From Patagioenas fasciata (Eukaryota > Chordata > Aves > Columbiformes > Columbidae), in contig NC_092541.1 of NCBI RefSeq assembly GCF_037038585.1, positions 4,839,445-4,903,444 of the forward strand: DNA of 64,000 nt, given 5' to 3'. Shown here piece by piece: positions 1-12,112 of the stretch. A program made the position numbers and the translations under genes. Each line of letters begins with the position of its first letter. The stretch's first letter is position 1. A model generated the notes under the pieces. It was not told where the DNA came from, searched no databases, and worked only from the letters and a program-made list of their open reading frames with translations.

Positions 1-446
1 GCGGCGGGCAGGGCAGCCCAGATCTGCTCGGCTTTTCCTGCGTAAAATTAATTTCCCCCTGAAACCCGATGTTGGCACCTCCGTGGGCCAGGTCGCCGGG
101 GGACATCGGCAGCACATTGGCGTGGCTGTGCCCCACGGGACCTGCGCTGTCCCTGCTGCTCCCCAGATGGTCTGTCGTGCCAAAAAAAGTCGGCGAATTG
201 ATGATCTAATGTGTCTGCAGCGCTGGGTCCAGCCTTGGACCACATTGTGTGGGTGAGATGCTGGGACCCTTCCCCACAGCGCTGGTTTGGGCTGTGTTGG
301 GGTATCTGCCTTGACCAAGGGCACTGGGATTGTTTGATACCATCCTCTTAAGTGTGAGGCCACCGCATAGGGGCTGATCACAGGGTCCATGGGCCCCTCG
401 GCCCTGCTCTGGAGCAACGTCCCACCAGTTGGAGACCTACCTACGT
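1..446 (-). other. WNT3: WNT3 3' UTR and/or downstream flank
   Basis: These bases follow the WNT3 stop codon in the direction of transcription. They are likely 3' UTR, at least near the stop. I found no AATAAA or ATTAAA on the minus strand here, so the polyadenylation site is either outside the window or in a spliced downstream exon. A possible donor-like string, CGTAGGTAGG, lies just after the stop on the minus strand. No open frame with recognisable homology and no interspersed repeat was seen. Confidence 0.6.
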
Positions 447-926
447 TTACTTGCAGGTGTGGACGTCGTAGACGCGTACGCACTCCTGGCAGCTCACGTA
501 GCAGCACCAGTGGAAGATGCAGTGACACTTCTCCTTCCGCTTCTCAGTCCTGGTGTTGTGGCCGCGGCCGCAGCACAGCAGGTCGCAGCCGTCGATCCCA
601 TGGGAGGTGACGTTGCACGTTCTGTCCCTCGTCCCAAAGGAGCCCGTCTCTGGGTTGGGCTCGCAAAAATTGGGGGAGTTCTCATAGTAGACCAGATCCC
701 GCTCTGTCGGTGGCTTGAAAAGAGCGTACTTGGCTCTAAGAGTTTCCACCCATCCCCGAGATTCACGGTGCTTTTCAACCACCATCTCAGAAGCGCTGTC
801 GTATTTATCCTTCAGGTAGTCGCCAATTGCCCGGAAATCGGGCTGGGCCCACCAGCAGGTCTTGACCTCGCAGCTTCCCGAGAGACCGTGGCACTTGCAC
901 TTCAGGTGCATGTGGTCCAGGATGGT
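447..926 (-). CDS. WNT3: WNT3 terminal coding exon 4
   Basis: This 480-base coding part encodes residues 197-355 and the TAA stop at 449-447. The lipid-attachment hairpin [10 protein letters not shown] (residues 206-215) contains Ser212, the site palmitoleoylated by Porcupine in the endoplasmic reticulum and needed for Frizzled binding. A second N-glycosylation sequon, NVTS, is at Asn301. The C-terminal cysteine-rich domain (about 285-355) is complete, including [28 protein letters not shown] and the ending VHTCK. Two changes from the mammalian protein as I recall it are conservative: Tyr in IGDYLKDK, and Val-Arg-Val before YDVHTCK. The acceptor is a good pyrimidine tract, TCTCGCCCGCACAG, followed by ACC. 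The Met of MHLKCKC is internal, not a start; the exon extends 15 bases further to the acceptor. Confidence 0.98.
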   Translation of the reverse strand, partial: TILDHMHLKCKCHGLSGSCEVKTCWWAQPDFRAIGDYLKDKYDSASEMVVEKHRESRGWVETLRAKYALFKPPTERDLVYYENSPNFCEPNPETGSFGTRDRTCNVTSHGIDGCDLLCCGRGHNTRTEKRKEKCHCIFHWCCYVSCQECVRVYDVHTCK

Positions 927-1212
927 CTGTGCGGGCGAGAGAAAACAAGGTCAGCAGCAGTTTATGATCACCCACTTTTGTGACCTGGGTTGAAATGTCC
1001 GATCTGAGCTTAGTCTGGAAAGTGTCGGCTGGTTGTGAGTGTGTGGGAGCTTGGGGGTATGGCAGAAACATCTCTAGACAGAGACATCGCGCTGGAAAAG
1101 CCTGAGATGGGCAGCTGCTCTAATCATCTATCCAAACCAGTCCAAACCAATCCAATCTAATCCCAAAGTCTGATCTTTTCGATGGATCGTTGTGTGTGTG
1201 TGGACAATCAGA

Positions 1213-1423
1213 GCCCAGGAAGGAATTGTTGTCCCTGAGGGTGGTGAGAGCCTGGCCCAGGTTGGCCAGAGAGGTGGTGGATGAACCATCCCTGGAGACA
1301 TCCCAGGCCAGGCTGGACGGGGCTCTGAGCAACCTGAGCTGGTGAAGATGTCCCTGTCATGGCAGGGGGGGCACTGGGGGAGCTGGGAACGTCCCTTCAA
1401 CACAAACCAGTCTTGATTCTCTA
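1213..1423 (+). mobile_element. CR1 LINE 3' fragment
   Basis: This has the CR1 3' tail block (GGAAGGAATTGTTGTCCCTG through the GGTGGTGAGAGCCTGG and TCCCTTCAACACAAACC segments), ending in a degenerate ATTCT octamer. It is 5'-truncated, in intron 3, about 300 bases from exon 4. It is nearly identical to the tails at 7900-8114, 19560-19744 and 34575-34776. Confidence 0.85.
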
Positions 1424-1857
1424 AGTTGAGAGTTGGAGGTCATCTCTGACACAGGTAGATGCAGACTGACCCCCTTGTCCCAGCTTTGGTAACAACCCTT
1501 CGTTTTATGCACCAAGTCTGACAGTTTGCACTAGAAAGTAAATGAAGTTGTGAATATAGGACATGATGGTGAAACCTCAGAAACTTCGTATGGAGCAAAA
1601 CAATCACTGATTTTTGCTAAAATTAATATATATATATGTATAGATATATGGAGGTTTCTTTTTAAACAGGAAACTGTCGTCAACACAAGTTAGAGTTTCA
1701 AGCTTCTACCCTTCCACCTCTGCCTGCAGGGGCATGGAAAAGCGATATCTAGTGTTTGCTTCAAGCACTGTTTGAACAGTTTCCCTGTAACACAGCTGAA
1801 GCACGCTGGGTTTGCCAGTGACCTGGAGTGGGCGGTGGCTCAGGCACCTGCTGACAG

Positions 1858-1925
1858 CAGAACAGAATGGAATAGTTCGATTGGAAGGGACCTACAATGA
1901 TCATCTGGTCCCACGATTCATTGGG
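1858..1925 (-). mobile_element. Short diverged CR1 fragment
   Basis: AGAATGG...TTGGAAGGGACCTAC..GATCATCTGGTCC matches the terminal CR1 sequence seen in the other minus-oriented copies (for example 16870-16910). Only the last part of the tail remains. Confidence 0.5.
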
Positions 1926-2241
1926 TGGGACAAGGTTACAACAGGGAGCACACAGGAAAGAGCAGCTTGGGTGGAAAATCCTCTTTGCCGTTGACCCGGG
2001 GTCTTGGGCAGTTGAGTTGGGTTTCTACATGGTGACTTGGGAGATGTTTGCGTTGGAATCAAGGTGTGTTTTAGCTCTTCTCAACCCCCAGCTGTCTGTT
2101 TGGGGAGTGGAAGTGCTGCGCCCTGGAAAATAACCCTTGAAAGCTCGTACCCGGGTGTTATCGTGGTCCCGTTACATCAGGGGGAGCCAGGCTGGGCCGT
2201 CCCCGCTGACACCACCAGCCGTGTCCCCTCCGAGCACTCAC

Positions 2242-2507
2242 CGTCCTGCCGGCCTCGTTGTTGTGCCTGTTCATGGCCGAGCGGGCGTCCGGACGGTTCT
2301 CTCGGGCGTCTGCGAACTCCCGCGACACCAGCACGCCGAAGTCGGCGTCCTCGCTGCATCCCCCCCACTTCCAGCCATCTCCCGGAGGTCCCTTGTGGTG
2401 GGAGTCACAGCCGCAGATGGTGGACGTGCCCTCGGCACAGGAGCGGGTGACGGCGAAGGCCACCCCGGCCGACGCGATGGCGTGGACGAAGGCGGACTCA
2501 CGCGTGG
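2242..2507 (-). CDS. WNT3: WNT3 coding exon 3
   Basis: This 266-base exon encodes residues 108-196, starting ATRESAFVHAI and ending NNEAGRT. It has family hallmarks: the ETAF/ESAF-type helix, the cysteine run in TRSCAEGTSTICGCDS, the GWKWGGCSED motif (residues about 153-162) and the FADARE segment. The acceptor is TTTATTCGCAG before CC, and the donor is ACG followed by GTGAGT, leaving phase 0 into exon 4. Codon use is strongly GC-rich at third positions, unlike the flanking intron, as expected for a conserved coding exon in a bird. The open frame continues past the donor for about 25 codons without homology, which is why the exon end was set by splice site and not by the stop codon. Confidence 0.97.
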
Positions 2508-3431
2508 CTGCGAATAAACAGAGTCATGGGGTTATCGGTCAAGGCAACACTTCTGTTTTCCTTCCCAATCTCCTTCAGCATCACCTAAACCTCATTAAAA
2601 AGTTAGTATTTTATTTATTTTTCAATTAACTGTTTCTGAACCAGGTGCTGCTGGTGTCGCCCTTTGAAGGACGCAGATGGAAGTAGGTGGGAGAGAAGTG
2701 ACTCCAGCTCTGTGTGTCGCAAATGAAGATACAATGAGTGCAGGATTTGACTCATCACGGGCGCTGATGGATGCACAAAGTGTTGGTGAGAGCTTGAGGG
2801 GCCTCAGAAGGGAGTTACGGGAGTAATTCCTGGTCTGGAAGCCCAGAGAGGACTCCATGGGTGGAATTGGTCCAAGGGGAGATGAAGAAGCTCATATATG
2901 TGCTGAAATGGGGAGAAGTTTCAGATGACACAGGACGGGCGATGGCAGAAAAAGCCTAAGAGAGAGTAATTACTGCTAAATGTATCCAGTCTAAACTACA
3001 TCTACCGACTTTACAGCAATAGAATAAAACCAGTGGAGAGTGCGAAGATAACAAGGAAGTTGGTCATTAATTACTGAACAATCCTGGAGGAAAACCGATG
3101 AAACTCAAGTCTCTTCTTTGGCTCTAACTATCAGCATGAATAATTTTGACAGGCCGAAAGGAGCGAAGCTGGACGAAGTCCTTGAAGCGCTCCATGCTGA
3201 AGAAAGGATGAAGTAACTTGCCCAGGATGCCCAGGTGGGCTGGGAGCTGGGAACGTGCGTGGATCTTCCGTGCTCAGATAGAGAAAATGTTTCAGCAGAA
3301 CAAAGACACCTGGGCAGGAGGTGGGGACAAAGCAGAAAATCCACGTGAAGGTGAAGGTGCAGTGGGTTTGCTGAACTGGAGCATCTCTGTCCATTGCCTC
3401 TTCCACCCGTGCCCGTGGCAGGGCAACTTTC

Positions 3432-3600
3432 ATTGAATCATGGAACCACAGGATGATTTGTGCTGAAGGGACCTTCCCAGCTCCCCCATGAGCAGGGACA
3501 CCTTCACCAGCTCAGGTTGCTCAGAGCCCCGTCCAGCCTGGCCTGGGATGTCTCCAGGGATGGTTCATCCACCACCTCTCTGGGTACCTGGGCCAGTACT
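3432..3600 (-). mobile_element. CR1 LINE 3' fragment
   Basis: On the plus strand this starts with the inverted tail (GAATCATGGAACCACAGGATG) and runs through the same conserved block as the copy at 1213, in opposite orientation, with a small deletion in the segment after GGGACCTTCCCAGC. With the 1213-1423 copy it forms an inverted pair flanking exon 3. Confidence 0.8.
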
Positions 3601-4806
3601 TCACCTTTTTCAAGCCCTTCCCTTCCCTGCGCATTCTGCAGGGCCTTGACTTGGACTTTGGGCGGCAGCAGCCAAAATGCTTGTGGGTGTGGGTAAAGCA
3701 CCAGGAGCAATAAAGATGTTTACGTGGGATGGATGTTATAGGCAGCTGGGTCTGTGCAGGACAACAAGGCCACGTGGGATGGGTGGGAAACCAGACCAGA
3801 GCCGCCTGCTCTGTGCCTGGAGCCTCCAGACTGGCCTCAAGTGCCTGAAACCGGGGACCTGCTGCTCTTCATCGTGACCCAAGCCCTCCCGCAGCCCCAC
3901 ACACCACCGTGCCCTCCACCGCACGGCCCTTCCTCGCTCAGCGGTGGTTGCCATGAACACAAGGAACATCTGATTCAGGGTGGGCTGTTCCGGATGGAAA
4001 TGACCAAGCCTAGGCTTGGAAGTCCCCTGAGGTGGCGGCGCGGGGTCTGTTCCAAACCGCACACCCACACCCGCAGCGGCCACGGAGCCGTCAAAACAGA
4101 TTTTATTGGCCTGAGGGAACTTCTGAGATATTGGAAGCAGAAAATACCAGCACTGTGAGGACACCTAGACCTGGCTTTAGAGGGGACAGAAGGATATGAC
4201 CTTGTCCACTAGATATGGTGGCGTTTTCCTACCGTGAGGTCTGTGAGCTCAGTTACGTGTTTTTGGGAGTCCTGTGTTCTGTGTGTGAGTGGACAAAACA
4301 TGGTGAAATCGAAAGGGTATCTCCTGCGCTGTGTGTCCTGGTCTGTTAACTCTTCAGGAGGTCGTTGTGACGTGCTCTGAGCTGCACTGGTCTTCTTGCC
4401 GGTGCCCTTCCACTGGTTTGAAAGCAGGACAATGGTAACAACTTTGCATATTCAACCCAGATTAAAGCCCATCCAATATGTCCCTCTGCTCACATTGACT
4501 TCCATCTTCAAGTAGCTTTTAATGGTCTCTGTATTTACTCCGTAGTGCTTGCAGAGAGCAAAACTTGCATTTTATTGTCCTCGAAGAGCAACATTTGTGA
4601 AGTCTTTCAGAAATGTCCGTTAACCCACCAGCCTGGCTGCCCATCTGTGCCAGGGTGTGATTCCTCTTTCCAGAAGGGTGAGGAGAAACAAATTCTGCCA
4701 GAATTCCTGACAGAAACTTTGGACTTGGAGTGTGGGTTCTTGCAGTAGCGGCCTCCTGTTGATCTACAGAGCCCTGCTCAGGGTGATCTTAAAGCTTCCT
4801 TGTTGT

Positions 4807-4818
4807 TATCTGTCTATC

Positions 4819-4876
<58 letters not shown>

Positions 4877-5183
4877 GTATCTATCTATGTATCTATCTAT
4901 GTATCTATCTATGTATCTATCTATGTATCTATCTATCTCTATCTGTCTATCTCTCTATCTCTCTATCTCTCTATCTATCTCTATCTCTATTGTCTCTATC
5001 TCTATCTCTATCTCTATCTCTATCTCTATCTCTATCTCTATCGTCTCTATCTCTATCTCTATCTCTATCTCTATCTATCTCTATCTCTATCTCTATCTCT
5101 ATCTCTATCTCTATCTCTATCTCTATCTCTATCTCTATCTCTATCTCTCTATCTCTCTATCTGTCTGTCTGTCTATCTATCTC

Positions 5184-5223
<40 letters not shown>

Positions 5224-5232
5224 CATCTATTT
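4807..5232. repeat. Compound (ATCT)n / (CTCTAT)n microsatellite
   Basis: About 420 bases of near-pure simple repeat in intron 2. From left to right: a pure ATCT run, a 12-base ATCTATCTATGT higher-order run, a long hexamer CTCTAT run with two TCGTCT interruptions (about 5040), a short CTGT run, then ATCT again. The long open frames over it in two frames are by-products of a stop-free repeat and are not genes. On the WNT3 sense strand it reads GATA / AGATAG. Confidence 0.97.
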
Positions 5233-6429
5233 ATGGCAGGCAGCGTTGTACTAATTCTACTCATTTTGAAATCAGCAGGAGTTTGACCATGACTTGAGCA
5301 GGTCTTTACTAAATATAGACTTCCCCAATCACGTTCAAAATAGCATCTCACTCAACTTTCTCCTTGGGGACAAGTTTTGGCTCGAAATCTCTCTGGTCGA
5401 ACCGTGCGTCCCAGTGTGCCGCAGTGTGCAGAATTGCAGCACCCTGGTGAATGACACTGCAGTGGCATCTTATAAAGATAGAGACATTAGGCCTCTCAAT
5501 TCAGAGTGGATGTTTGAGTCCATCCAGCCTCATGGCAGGAGACCAGGGAGGTGCTGAAGATCAGGGGCCACGGTGCTGGGGAACCGCTGCTGCAGATGGT
5601 CCCGCCTGCCTGGTGGGTGTTGCTGGACCAAATGATCAGGACAGTCATCAGTGGATGGGGACGGAGCCAGAATGTTCCCCCGACTCAGACCACCTTGGTG
5701 ACTCTCCCCTCCTCCCGAGCAGGAGCCACGACCCATCCTCTCAGCTCCTGCGCACCCCTCACCCGCTCTCGCATCGTGCTCCGGGGAGGTCTTTGCTGCA
5801 CCAGGTCCTGCTCCTTGGCCTCTTTGCAGAGATGGGGTGTAGTATCCAAAAATCAGGAGTCTCAAACCCACCGGATCTCACCCCATACTGGCAATCGAGA
5901 GAGGCAGCTCGTGCGGACGTGCCAGCCGCAGAAACGCGCGTCCCTCCTCTGCTGCACGTGGGGAACTCGGCTCTAGATGCCAAACATGATCCTAAACCGG
6001 GGCTGCTCAACCCTGTCCCTGCCAGTGGGACCACACTATGGTTTTTGGTTTATTTTAATTGACACTCTTCCCTCCTTGCCCTCCCCACCTCTCACGTGCC
6101 AGCAGAGATCCAGCCTCTACCTACCGAGGTTTTCCTTAGGTACCTTCCACCAGCAGCTTGCACAGGGACCACTGGGGGCTATGGGCCACCGGTTGAAGAT
6201 CGCTGCTCCAAGTGGAGCGTTTCGGCCTGACAAAGGCTCTTTGGGTGGCCTGTGATCTAAAGCAGATCAGATTAGAGGAGCCAGCGAGCCCTTCTGGCCT
6301 CAGACCAGGACAGCTCGGGGGCAGCGGGGGAGGACACGAGCCGCTCTCCTTGCGGACGTGCCTTCGCTTTCCATCCTGGGGGTGTGAAGAGGCGATGGGC
6401 AGGGGACGGAGAGCCGTGTTTTGTGAGTC

Positions 6430-7450
6430 CCTGCTCAGAGCGCGGATGCTGGGACGGGAGCTGAGCCGGGGCCGGTGCTGCCGCGGGCACAGGCGCCATG
6501 AAGCCCCCTGGGGGCTGCAGCCCTGCCCGGCCGCCCCAGCACCCCGGTGACCGCGCGCCTGCCCGGCGAGCTCTCGGCGCGGTGCCGGGCCGGGGGGAGC
6601 GAGCTGCGCACACAGACGCCTTCGCCTTGGAATTCTCCCCTGGGCCTGGGTGAGGAGCAGGGAGAATTTCCCAGAGACGAAATGCGGGAGCAGCGTTCCC
6701 AGAACCAGGGGAGGGGCTGGCGAGGGAGGATTAGAGCCGTCTTGACAGTGCACCACTGCGACTGTCTCCCAGCCGGGCCCGTTACCTGCTGGGACACTCA
6801 ATTTGCCATTGTTCCCGCGGTGTCACACTGTATTACCAGCATAATGCGGAATGTTTCCGCCGGCCAGCGTACCCACGGCACAGAGCACTGGCATTCCCCA
6901 GGAGCACCTCGTAGCAACGGGGCAATGTTCCCCTGTCCTGCCATCACCCTCCAATCCCGCCAGCCCGGCTGGGAAATCCCTATTGATGGCTCTCCCCAGC
7001 CCCCCGCCACCGGATCAGAATGGCTAAAGGGCGTGTGAATGCGGCAGCGATTTGAAACGACTGCGGCGCTGGGATGGTATCGCTCGCCCTGCCTCACAGT
7101 AGGGGAGGAAGCTTAGCTCTTTCTCATCGGTATAAGCTTATTTTTCTCCCTCCCTCTCTCCTTTCCCTCCCCCTCCCTTTAAGCTGTTGAGTTTATATCA
7201 AGACAGCCCCTGATCCCACACACCCCTGTTTAGATGCAAATGACTGCGAGTGTCATGGCTGAGAAAAGCCATGGGTTATCGTGGTGCGGGTCTGCCTTTT
7301 CACAGCTCGTGTCAGGGGCTTAGCCCAGCACACAAGGACCCCAAGAGGCAGCGCGGGCCCAGCTGCGCATCCTGCACCTGCCCCGCGGCCACCGCGCTCC
7401 TCGCAGCCGCGCACGGCGAGACGCGGCCCCGGCCGGTGCTGCTGGCAAGG
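6430..7450. promoter_or_regulatory. CpG-rich block inside intron 2
   Basis: Three segments (about 6430-6640, 6780-7090, 7340-7450) are dense in CG dinucleotides and GC-rich, unlike the surrounding intron and unlike the sequence at the WNT3 start. Between them lies CACTGTATTACCAGCATAAT-type unique sequence that looks non-repetitive. This could be an intragenic CpG island, an alternative promoter or an enhancer; sequence alone does not decide. Confidence 0.4.
7141..7182 (+). repeat. Polypyrimidine tract (CTCCCT-rich)
   Basis: TTTTCTCCCTCCCTCTCTCCTTTCCC and following bases: about 40 bases nearly free of purines in intron 2, next to the CpG-rich block. Confidence 0.8.
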
Positions 7451-7564
7451 GTTTGAGCCCCACTGGGGCTGGGAAGGACCCTTCCGGAGAACTGGGAGCA
7501 TCTTGCAGCCCAGCAGGTCAATCATCCCCTGGGCTGCATCCCCAGCCCCATGGGCAGCAGGTTT

Positions 7565-8114
7565 GGGGGGATCCTGCCCCTCTGCCCCGCTCTGTGAGAC
7601 CCCCCTGCAGTGCTGGTCCAGCTCTGGGTCCTCAGCACAGGACACACATGGACCTGCTGGAGAGGGGCCAGAGGAGCCCCAGGAATGATCCGAGGCTGGA
7701 ACAGCTCTGCTGGGAGGACAGGCTGAGAGAGTTGGGGTGTTCAGATGAGAAGAGAAGCTCCGGGGAGACCTTAGTGCGGCCTTTTTGTGCTTAAAAGTGG
7801 CCAAGAAGAAAGATGGGGACAGACTTTTGAGCAGGGTCTGTTGTGATAGGACAAGGGGTGATGGTTTAAACTAAAGCAGGGAGATTCAGGCTGGCCATGA
7901 GGAAGGAATTGTTGTCCCTGAGGGTGGTGAGAGCCTGGCCCAGGTTGGCCAGAGAGGTGGTGGATGAACCATCCCTGGAGACATCCCAGGCCAGGCTGGA
8001 CAGGGCTCTGAGCAACCTGAGCTGGTGAAGAGGTCCCTGCTCATGGCAGGGGGGGCACTGGGGGAGCTGGGAACGTCCCTTCAACACAAACCATCCTGTG
8101 ATTCTATGATTCTG
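7565..8114 (+). mobile_element. CR1 LINE fragment with intact 3' tail
   Basis: It begins TCCTGCCCCTCTGCC, passes the CAGTGCTGGTCCAGCTCTGGG and GGACAAGGGGTGATGG blocks, and ends with ATTCTATGATTCTGTG octamers. Its body matches the copy at 22123-22390. It contains no coding sequence: only the 3' untranslated part of CR1 and a short upstream piece remain. Confidence 0.9.
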
Positions 8115-11100
8115 TGGTCTTGCTGGAGAGAGAGCGAAGGGCAGCCGGGTTGTGAGGTGGCTGGGGAAGAGCCGTTCCCCTTCACTCAAGATGCAGGGGA
8201 ATGTCTCATCTTGCTGAGGCTCCTGCAGGCCCCGTCCTGCCTGCAGCTCAGGGACCTTTTCTCTGTCTCAGGAGTTGGTCTCCAGATGCCTGTGGGGTTT
8301 TCTTGCCTCCTGCACTCACAACCAGCTCTTTCGGGACACTGTACTTGAACCAAAATCCCAGTCTTCATCACCAACGCAGAGAATGGAACTGCTTACCCAT
8401 CCGGAGCAGCACTAAGCCACCTGGATGTTGGCTCAACCTTGGCTTTGGGGTAGGACTTGGCTGGAAGAGCCATTGTCTTTTAATAAAAACTGACCTTAGT
8501 TTAAAAAGAAAAGGGAGGGAGAAGAGAGAGGGGGGAAAGCAGGTTTTTCTTCCCTCGTCCCAGACTGAACACCTGCAGTATAAATCATCTTGGAGAATTT
8601 GCTTGTAAAAACATGATCTTACCCCACATTCTGGGGTTATTTTCTTTTTTTTTTTCTTTTTTTCCACAACCCAGGTTAGAAGAACACACACACAAAAGAA
8701 AACCTGCAGGAAGATAATCAGTGGCCCTAGGAAACCAAAGTCTCACCAGTTACAGCTGCCACACGTTTCATGCAAAAACCTCGTCTGAATTTTGGGTAGG
8801 GCACAGGGGAGGGAATTGGGCCAGGCAGAGGCCCAAGGCAGCGGGGTGTTCAGCGGCCCCCGCTTCAGTCCCTGTGCTGTGTTTGCTGCTTATTGCTCTG
8901 CTGCGAGTTCGCAGCCACGCGAGAGAGTGCGAGAGGAGCGATGGGAGTCGCACGGTGAAGCTGGTGAGGGCAGTGAGATGGGGATGCGTGGGAGGACCGG
9001 GGCAGGAGTCCCGCGGGCTGTGCTGGGGGTGCCCTGGGTTCCCACGCTGACACCAGCCCTCGATGTTGGGCGATGTGCCCAAGGGGAACCAAGAAAGGCT
9101 TGAACCCTTGTGCTGTGAGAGGGTCTGCGCAGCCCAACGGCTCCCTCGCTTTCCCACACGCCGCTCTTCAGACTGAGCCCTGAATTGAAGCAACTGTGAT
9201 TAACATTTTTGCAACTCCTTTAAAATGAAATTATCCTCAATTTCTTTTCAAGCTGTATTAGAAATGATTCTTCCATGCTACTGTAGCGAGAACTACACCT
9301 TTGAAGTTTTTTCCAAAGTAACTTCAATCAACCTAAGGGAGCAGCAGATGAGATTAACCTAAACGTTGCTCTTTGATACTTAGAGGTGATTTCATCCAGG
9401 TAGTTATCATAGCTTAAATACTGGCTATTTTGGGCTTAGTGTTTCATGCCTATCGGCCTAATGCACAGCACAAACGGCAAGAGTGATTCTCATCATAGTT
9501 TGAGTCTTACTATTAATTAATGATTCTTAGTTTATGGGGTTACACCCCTCGATGTGTCCTGGAAGCCAAGGAGTGAGCACAGCTACCGCTGACACGGACG
9601 CTCAGGGCTGGGCCAGATGTAAAACACGCGGCCAGGGGTGATCGCAGATCCCGGTTCCAGGTTTTGGGCTCAAACTCCTCGATTTCTGCTGTGGCTGCAG
9701 CCAAGGACAACGGGGCCACAGCCCAGGTGATGCTGTGGCGGAACAGGGGTGTCCAGCGACCCCTTCCCCCGGCCGGGATGAGCCGTGTTGCTCCCCAGAT
9801 TCATCACAGCTAACGAGATCTATCAGGGTGGGAGAAAAGACCATTTATAGCCAACATTCTCTCTTCCTTCAGCTGAGAAAGCGAACTTTGGGAATCGCGA
9901 AGGCTTTCCCGGTGTCACACATTACTGCACAGATGAAATGAGTCCAATCCCCTCTCTGCTCATTAATTTTCGAGGCAGCGGTGAAAATACATTAGCACAT
10001 TTTAAAAAGTAAATAATAACCACGATCAAATGGGTTGGACTTTGATATATCGCTATTTGCAGATGATACCGTTTATTTTTAACTGTTCTACTTACTGGTT
10101 GCTGAGACACCATAATAAATACATTTTTCAAGCAAATTGCCTGACAGTGCTGTCTAGGAGAGCATCGATGCGCCAGGGTTTGATCGGGAGAGCTGTATAA
10201 CAAATGTGCTCGATAATTTCTCTCCATCTGTCAGAACAGTTTCAGAGCTATGGGTGATATTTTACTTTGTCAGCCCGGAGTGCAGGGCAGTGCTGAGGCA
10301 TGCCCATGCATGGGGCTTTGCTCTAGTCCCTGCAGCTGAGAATCTCAAAATATTCTTCATAAATTCAAAGTTAAGTTTGCTCATTACGGGGAGGGTGGTT
10401 CAAATCCAATTTTTCAGTGCTTTCATGCTGACAGAAGTGGTGGTGAGAGATATTCAGTGCCTGAATGCCATAGCAGTTCTTTCATAACGTGTTTGAAATT
10501 TTTTATGGTAGCTTCTAATTATAGTTTTTAAGAAAATTTCGGATCTTGTAAGTGCTGAAGTTTAGGACGTGATTTTATCAGGCAGCAAGTTACAGTGTGA
10601 CAAGCCTTGGTGACAAATTATTTGATAGTAAATACAGCATCTAACCCAAAATACATCCTGGTGAAACAGAAGGGAATTGAATCTCAAGTCCCTATTAGCG
10701 CTCTAATATGACTTCATGATCCTGATTTCTGCAAGGAATCACTTTAACCCAAATGAGTCATTTTCACTGAAATAACTGCTGATGTTTCAGGAAGCTGCAC
10801 CATTATTAGGAGGCTGAGGCTTGAGATAAATATAATGAACTGTTTATATGCAGAATATTACAGCTTTGTAAGAAAGATTCACTGGGAGATACGCACGTGC
10901 CAGGAGATTATTGGGAAACAATCTAATGTCCTGGCTTTCAACCCTAATATCTCCATTTTCTGACAGACTGTACCTTAAGATACCCATTTCCAAAGTGTCA
11001 CTGGAAAGAATGATTTGCTTTAGATAAACAGACTAAATTGGACTACAGAGACTCAATGTTTGTCAATACCAAAGAAGTTAGGCTTTGGAAATGGTTTTGC

Positions 11101-12112
11101 TTGCATTTACGGAGCTGTGAAACCAAGACGTTATCTGCAGACGTCCCTTGTGCTGAACTCAGCATGGAGTCAACAAAATCCGTGGGGCTGGATGGAGGGG
11201 AGGCAAGTTTTGTATCCACCAAGTGGTTCAGTTTCGTGGGAATGCCTTTTAATGTAAGGTCTTGGTTTGCTACCTGGACATCTGAGACATAAGGTAGGTT
11301 GTTAGTCACCAGTGTCCCCCAGCACCCTCCTTTCAGGCCATGTTTGGTTGAAGGCCCAGCTGTCTGGGGGCCCAGCATCTCACTTTTCTCAGCCTAACGC
11401 CCAGGCTGTGACCTCATTGGCAATCCCAACTTTATCATGTTTCATTAACGTGCTTCCAGTGTGCCCGTGGGTCTAGAAAGTTGGCCTTTCAGGAGGGGGT
11501 GATAAAGAGGAGCAAGCACGTGTGTTTGGAGAAAGAAGAGGGAAATTACATTGATTCTCTCCCATTTTTTTCCTAGTTCTGACAGTTTTGGGCTCACTTG
11601 TGAAAAGCTGTGTTGAAATCCCAGCTAAACACAGTTAGAATTTCAACCGCAGTTTCTCAGTGTTAGGGAAGGCAGGAGATGCTGCAGAAGACTTGTCTGG
11701 GCCCCAAGGAACTTGACCACAACCCTTCTCCCTGGCTTTTCCCCTGGATCTGCTGGGCCCTGTTGTGTGGATGTGCTGCATGCTCCGGGCAGGGAGGATG
11801 GAGCCCACGATTCCAGAGCGTGTGAGCTTCCATGGAGCGAGACCTTCCCTTTCCTGCTCTTTAACCTACCTGGCCCTACTGAGAGCTCCCGTGATGGAAA
11901 CAGACCCTTCTCACATTACCCCTCTCAATGTAACACACCAAAAAACAATGGAAAACAGAAACTGGAGAAATTAGTGTCGAAATTAGGGACATCTGACCCT
12001 TTCCTCAACGTGTCCCAGTGTCATGATGTGTCCAAAAACCAAGTGGAGAGGTGACAGTTCTACCCACCCTGGCAAACCTGTTCCCCCACGATCCCCTGGC
12101 TTCGCTCTTTAC

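Larger units (their letters stand above)
927..2241 (-). other. WNT3: WNT3 intron 3
   Basis: This 1315-base intron is bounded by GTGAGT (exon 3 side) and GCCCGCACAG (exon 4 side). It holds one CR1 3' tail (1213-1423), a short diverged CR1 fragment (1858-1925) and an AT-rich TATATATATGTATA stretch near 1625-1650. The rest looks like ordinary unique intronic sequence. Short open frames here on both strands match CR1 or nothing I recognise. Confidence 0.9.
2508..12112 (-). other. WNT3: WNT3 intron 2
   Basis: This 9605-base intron runs from donor GTAAAG at 12112 to acceptor TTCGCAG at 2508. It holds CR1 copies (3432-3600, 7565-8114), the large compound microsatellite (4807-5232) and CpG-rich segments between about 6430 and 7450. 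A repeat-poor, AT-rich stretch covers about 9180-11700. The stretches 2508-3431, 3601-4806, 5233-6429 and 8117-9180 show no gene or identifiable repeat to my reading. Confidence 0.9.

Noticed and set aside
429..983. 184-codon plus-strand open frame over the WNT3 terminal exon
   Set aside because: A shadow of the conserved WNT3 coding sequence on the opposite strand, with no homology of its own.
4732..5297. 165-184 codon open frames of Ser/Ile/Tyr/Leu repeats
   Set aside because: They are translations of the TATC/CTCTAT microsatellite, which has no stop codons in these frames.
6136..6801. 221-codon minus-strand frame and overlapping plus-strand frames
   Set aside because: They lie in the GC- and CpG-rich block, where stop codons are rare; composition is Pro/Arg/Ala-rich low complexity on both strands and no domain is visible.
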